Source: Carboxylicivirga taeanensis (lineage in GTDB: Bacteria; Bacteroidota; Bacteroidia; Bacteroidales; Marinilabiliaceae). From it: a DNA stretch of 64,000 nucleotides. The stretch lies in the NCBI RefSeq assembly GCF_051851475.1, contig NZ_JBPUSJ010000006.1, forward strand, positions 266,734 through 330,733. The letters are read 5' to 3'. Below the pieces are notes generated by a model. That model saw nothing but the letters and a program-made list of their open reading frames with translations, searched no databases and was not told the origin of the DNA. This document shows positions 61,852-64,000 of this stretch, in pieces; the stretch's first letter is position 1, and every line of letters starts with the position of its first letter. The position numbers and the translations under genes were made by a program.

Positions 61852-62427
61852 CTAAATAAACGACTTCAATTCTTCACTCAGTAATCGTTCCAATGCACTT
61901 TGTAATTGCTTTCTGCCTCTGTGCAGCTTAATCTTCACATTGGACTTGGACAGGCCCGTCGCTTTTTCTATTTCGTCAATACTGAGTTCTTTATAGTAGT
62001 AAAGAATAATAACAAAGGCATCATCTTCCTTAAGAGATTTCAGTGCTTTTTTCAAAATGAGCTTCCGCTCTTGCTGCTCTAGTCGGTTAAGGTTATCGCT
62101 AAAGTTCAACAGGCTCTGTTTATCTGCTTCCGGGCTATCCAGTGATTTTGTTTCGGCTTTTCGACTCCTTAGTTTAGAAATAGCCGTGTTATAGATAATC
62201 CGGTAGAGCCAGGTCGAGAATTCAGCATCTCCCTTGTATTTGTTGAGTGACCGGTAGGCCTTAAAAAACGCATCCTGAGCCACTTCTTCAGCTTCCTGAT
62301 GGTTTTTAACAATGCTGTTAGCCAGTGTATAGGCCATGTGCTGGTACTTATCTATCACTTGCGAAAAGGCACCAACATCGCCAGCTCGTATCAGCTTAAC
62401 TAGTTTTATGTCGCTTGGGTCACTCAT
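61852..62427 (-). CDS. ECF-type RNA polymerase sigma factor
   Basis: A 191-residue ECF sigma factor with region 2 (YQHMAYTLANSIVKNHQEAEEVAQDAFFKAYRSLNKYKG... FSTWLYRIIYNTAISKLR) and region 4 (LKEDDAFVIILYYYKELSIDEIEKATGLSKSNVKIKLHRGRKQL). The promoter TGTAACC-N17-GTC lies directly in front, with its GTC only 12 bases from the ATG, and the same promoter faces the divergent gene at 62636. This points to autoregulation. A probable anti-sigma gene follows. Confidence 0.93.
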   Translation of the reverse strand: MSDPSDIKLVKLIRAGDVGAFSQVIDKYQHMAYTLANSIVKNHQEAEEVAQDAFFKAYRSLNKYKGDAEFSTWLYRIIYNTAISKLRSRKAETKSLDSPEADKQSLLNFSDNLNRLEQQERKLILKKALKSLKEDDAFVIILYYYKELSIDEIEKATGLSKSNVKIKLHRGRKQLQSALERLLSEELKSFI

Positions 62428-62438
62428 TCATCAAATAA

Positions 62439-62465
62439 GACGCCACCGTGTAGCGGTAGGTTACA
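62439..62465 (-). promoter_or_regulatory. ECF-sigma promoter of the sigma operon
   Basis: On the minus strand TGTAACC (62465-62459), 17 bases and GTCTTAT (from 62441). The leader to the sigma ATG would be only a few bases long. Confidence 0.7.
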
Positions 62466-62549
62466 CTTTGTTTTGTAATTTACTCTTATTCGGTTTTAAT
62501 GGCAAGATATATAGTTTTTTACAGTGTTTATTGAGTGAATAAAAAATTT

Positions 62550-62576
62550 TGTAACCGCTTGGCGATGGTTGGCGTC
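62550..62576 (+). promoter_or_regulatory. ECF-sigma promoter of the divergent small gene
   Basis: TGTAACC (62550-62556), 17 bases and GTC (62574-62576) repeat the motif and exact spacing of the sigma operon promoter. The start would be near 62583, about 53 bases before the gene. Confidence 0.7.
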
Positions 62577-62635
62577 CAATAGGTGAACGCTCCGGGAGAG
62601 AAGTTGAAAATGTAAAATAGTTAAAATATACAATT

Positions 62636-62974
62636 ATGGAAGAAGTATTAGTACCCTTAGTCTTTTTTGGAAGTATTGCGGCCGTTATTATTTCCTTGTC
62701 GTATTATCGAAACAGGCGCATGGAACGCACAGCATTGATTGCAGCAGGCAAGGAGGCATCGATATTTGATTATGGTAAGCCCAAACATTACTTAAGCTTA
62801 AAGTATGGTATGTTACTAGTAGGTGTTGCGTTGGGTATCATTGTAGGCAATAGCATTAGCCAGAATTCAGGCATGCCCGAAGAAATGGCGTTTTTGTCGA
62901 TGATGTTGTTGTTTGGTGGCGCTAGTTTGGTATTGTTTTATATTATACAGAAAACGCTGCTTAAAGATGAATAA
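62636..62974 (+). CDS. small membrane protein of the ECF regulon (DUF6249-like)
   Basis: A 112-residue protein with an N-terminal helix (VPLVFFGSIAAVIISLSYY), a basic/polar link RNRRMERTALIAAGKE and two C-terminal helices (GMLLVGVALGIIVG and FLSMMLLFGGASLVLFYII). The RR.ERxALIAAGK element is typical of the DUF6249 family of Bacteroidota. It is divergent from the ECF sigma gene and carries the same promoter motif, so it is a likely target of that sigma factor. Its role is unknown; an envelope-stress response is a reasonable guess. Confidence 0.8.
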   Translation: MEEVLVPLVFFGSIAAVIISLSYYRNRRMERTALIAAGKEASIFDYGKPKHYLSLKYGMLLVGVALGIIVGNSISQNSGMPEEMAFLSMMLLFGGASLVLFYIIQKTLLKDE

Positions 62975-62989
62975 GTTTGCTATGGAAAT

Positions 62990-63031
62990 AAGCACCAGTG
63001 GCCGTTCATTTATGAACGGCCACTGGTGCTT
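62990..63031. terminator. 42-base near-perfect palindrome, probable bidirectional terminator
   Basis: AAGCACCAGTGGCCGTTCAT and its reverse complement are separated by two T residues, giving a 20-pair stem. It lies between convergent genes; T runs are short (three bases). Confidence 0.65.
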
Positions 63032-63038
63032 TATGGGT

Positions 63039-63740
63039 TTATACAAACCTTCTGGTTTCGGCTATAATAACCAGTAGTTCGAGTATTTCATCGTCGCTTA
63101 AAGCGCGGCAATTCAATTTGGCATCAAAGAAGTCAACATCCTGTCGGCCTTTTTCGAAATAGTCACGAAACATCGCTCTCCTTTTGTCTTGAATGAGGCA
63201 TTCTTTTTTCGCTTCGCTTAAACTCATGTGCTCTTCTTCGGCCACAACTTTAGCCCGCCAGTCCAGCGGTGCTTCCAGTTTAATATGAAAGGAGCGATCA
63301 ATGCTTTTGGTAATGGCTTCGCCGGCTCGTCCAACAATTATAACGTAGCCCTGTTCGGCCTCGTCATAAATATATTTGGCAATGGTATTTTTGATGGTGG
63401 CGTTACCAGGGTAGAAGTCTTCGCTGAAAAATAGTGCCAGGTCTTTAAAAAAACTGCTGTGTTTGTAGTCACTTAACTCTTTCACCAGGGAAGATGACAG
63501 TTTTAACTCTTTGGCCGATTGCTCCAGTATTTCTTTACTAATCCACCTCCACTGTTTGTTTTCTCCGCTTGCATGGCTTTTATCGGTTAGAATTTCAGAA
63601 AGCTTTTCGGCTATGCGTTTACCATGGCAACCATATTCTCTCGAAATAGTAATAACAGGCCCCGGTATCCCCACCTTTTTAGCAGGTTTGGCTTGCTTTC
63701 CTTCCCGTGTACCCATGTATTTCAAAAACAGATTATCCAT
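63039..63740 (-). CDS. cytidylate kinase-like family protein
   Basis: The 233-residue protein has a P-loop variant VITISREYGCHGKRIAEKL, typical of the cytidylate-kinase-like family, together with IIVGRAGEAITKSI, FHIKLEAPLDWRA and a C-terminal cysteine/aspartate-rich YFEKGRQDVDFFDAKLNC. It differs from canonical Cmk in length and in the nucleotide-binding core, so its true substrate is uncertain. It is transcribed alone on the minus strand and convergent with the small membrane protein gene. Confidence 0.85.
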   Translation of the reverse strand: MDNLFLKYMGTREGKQAKPAKKVGIPGPVITISREYGCHGKRIAEKLSEILTDKSHASGENKQWRWISKEILEQSAKELKLSSSLVKELSDYKHSSFFKDLALFFSEDFYPGNATIKNTIAKYIYDEAEQGYVIIVGRAGEAITKSIDRSFHIKLEAPLDWRAKVVAEEEHMSLSEAKKECLIQDKRRAMFRDYFEKGRQDVDFFDAKLNCRALSDDEILELLVIIAETRRFV

Positions 63741-63813
63741 CGTTCAGTCTTGGTTAGTTACACGATAAAAGGTACAAAGTTTTGCGTAAAAAGGAAAGGA
63801 CTGAAGGAAAGTT

Positions 63814-63850
63814 ATGAAAAGAAAAAGGACAGATTGAGAAACCTGTCCTT
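63814..63850 (-). terminator. terminator for a minus-strand transcript entering from beyond the window
   Basis: On the minus strand AAGGACAG and CTGTCCTT pair, then TTTTTCTTTTC. The 17 bases at 63817-63833 recur exactly at 63984-64000. Confidence 0.5.
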
Positions 63851-64000
63851 ACCCTTAATCAGTTCGTTAACTAAATCCAAAATCTATGAAAAAAAATCTA
63901 CAGTACAAATGTAGGGCATATAATAGTGAAGAAGTCTCAATCATCGTTAATCCTTGTTAAAGGAAATTGTGTTGGGTTTACACAAAAGAAAAAGGACAGA

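Noticed and set aside
63892..63960. 24-codon plus-strand frame starting MKKNLQYKCRAYN
   Set aside because: Too short and without context; it lies upstream of a minus-strand gene and near a minus-strand terminator.
1..64000. CRISPR array, prophage, tRNA and rRNA genes
   Set aside because: I looked for regular spaced repeats, phage gene order, and tRNA/rRNA landmarks and found none; short tRNA-like folds cannot be fully excluded by eye.

Overview
The window looks like a chromosomal segment of a Bacteroidota bacterium, most likely a Bacteroidales/Marinilabiliales-type polysaccharide degrader; genus cannot be fixed by eye. The signs are a SusC/SusD/SusE outer-membrane glycan system, two proteins with type IX secretion (T9SS) sorting tails, upstream elements fitting the phylum's TAnnTTTG promoter box, a methylmalonyl-CoA decarboxylase-type carboxyltransferase and moderate-to-low GC. 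No tRNA, rRNA, prophage, CRISPR array or complete insertion sequence was seen.

Layout. 1-774: 3' end of an NhaD-type Na+/H+ antiporter and a small membrane protein. 936-16616: an alpha-glucan utilisation locus. A minus-strand operon (MFS importer, beta-phosphoglucomutase, GH65 maltose phosphorylase) and a plus-strand operon (susC, susD, susE, T9SS-secreted GH13 amylase) flank a LacI-family regulator, and CGCAAACGTTTGCG-type operators lie in front of both. Surface amylase cuts starch, SusCDE imports oligomers, MFS moves maltose inward, and phosphorolysis gives glucose plus beta-glucose-1-phosphate, which becomes glucose-6-phosphate. The gap before the MFS gene also holds a transposase remnant and an 11-bp repeat array.

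16653-35170 is mostly housekeeping: sugar-phosphate transferase, pcm, MBL hydrolase, gcvP, a PASTA protein-rluD-ddl operon, rpmH, a glycosyltransferase-ECF sigma-rsmG operon, tgt (without the usual zinc cysteines), a LptF/G permease, a carboxyltransferase/biotin-carrier pair, ispE and dnaB. 35167-44485 (minus): a CysJ-like flavoprotein, then a five-gene operon of RND efflux (adaptor, pump, TolC) with a LytS-type kinase and LytTR regulator. 44709-47360 encodes a secreted transglutaminase-fold protein with coiled-coil and proline-rich stalk.

47479-54050 is the accessory part: AT-rich small genes, a decayed gene, a cysteine-rich GDCC protein, an LRR/T9SS protein between direct repeats, fumC, and a run of small minus-strand genes separated by imperfect inverted repeats ending in TAACGC/GCGTTA that resemble integron attC sites. 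No integrase gene is present, so this is a hypothesis.

54050-64000 returns to core genes: two cupins, an S9-type hydrolase, mutS2, a conserved hypothetical protein, a gate-domain membrane protein, an ECF sigma factor with a probable anti-sigma partner, a divergent small membrane protein, and a cytidylate-kinase-like protein. The sigma factor and the divergent gene carry matching TGTAACC-N17-GTC promoters, which points to a small autoregulated ECF regulon.
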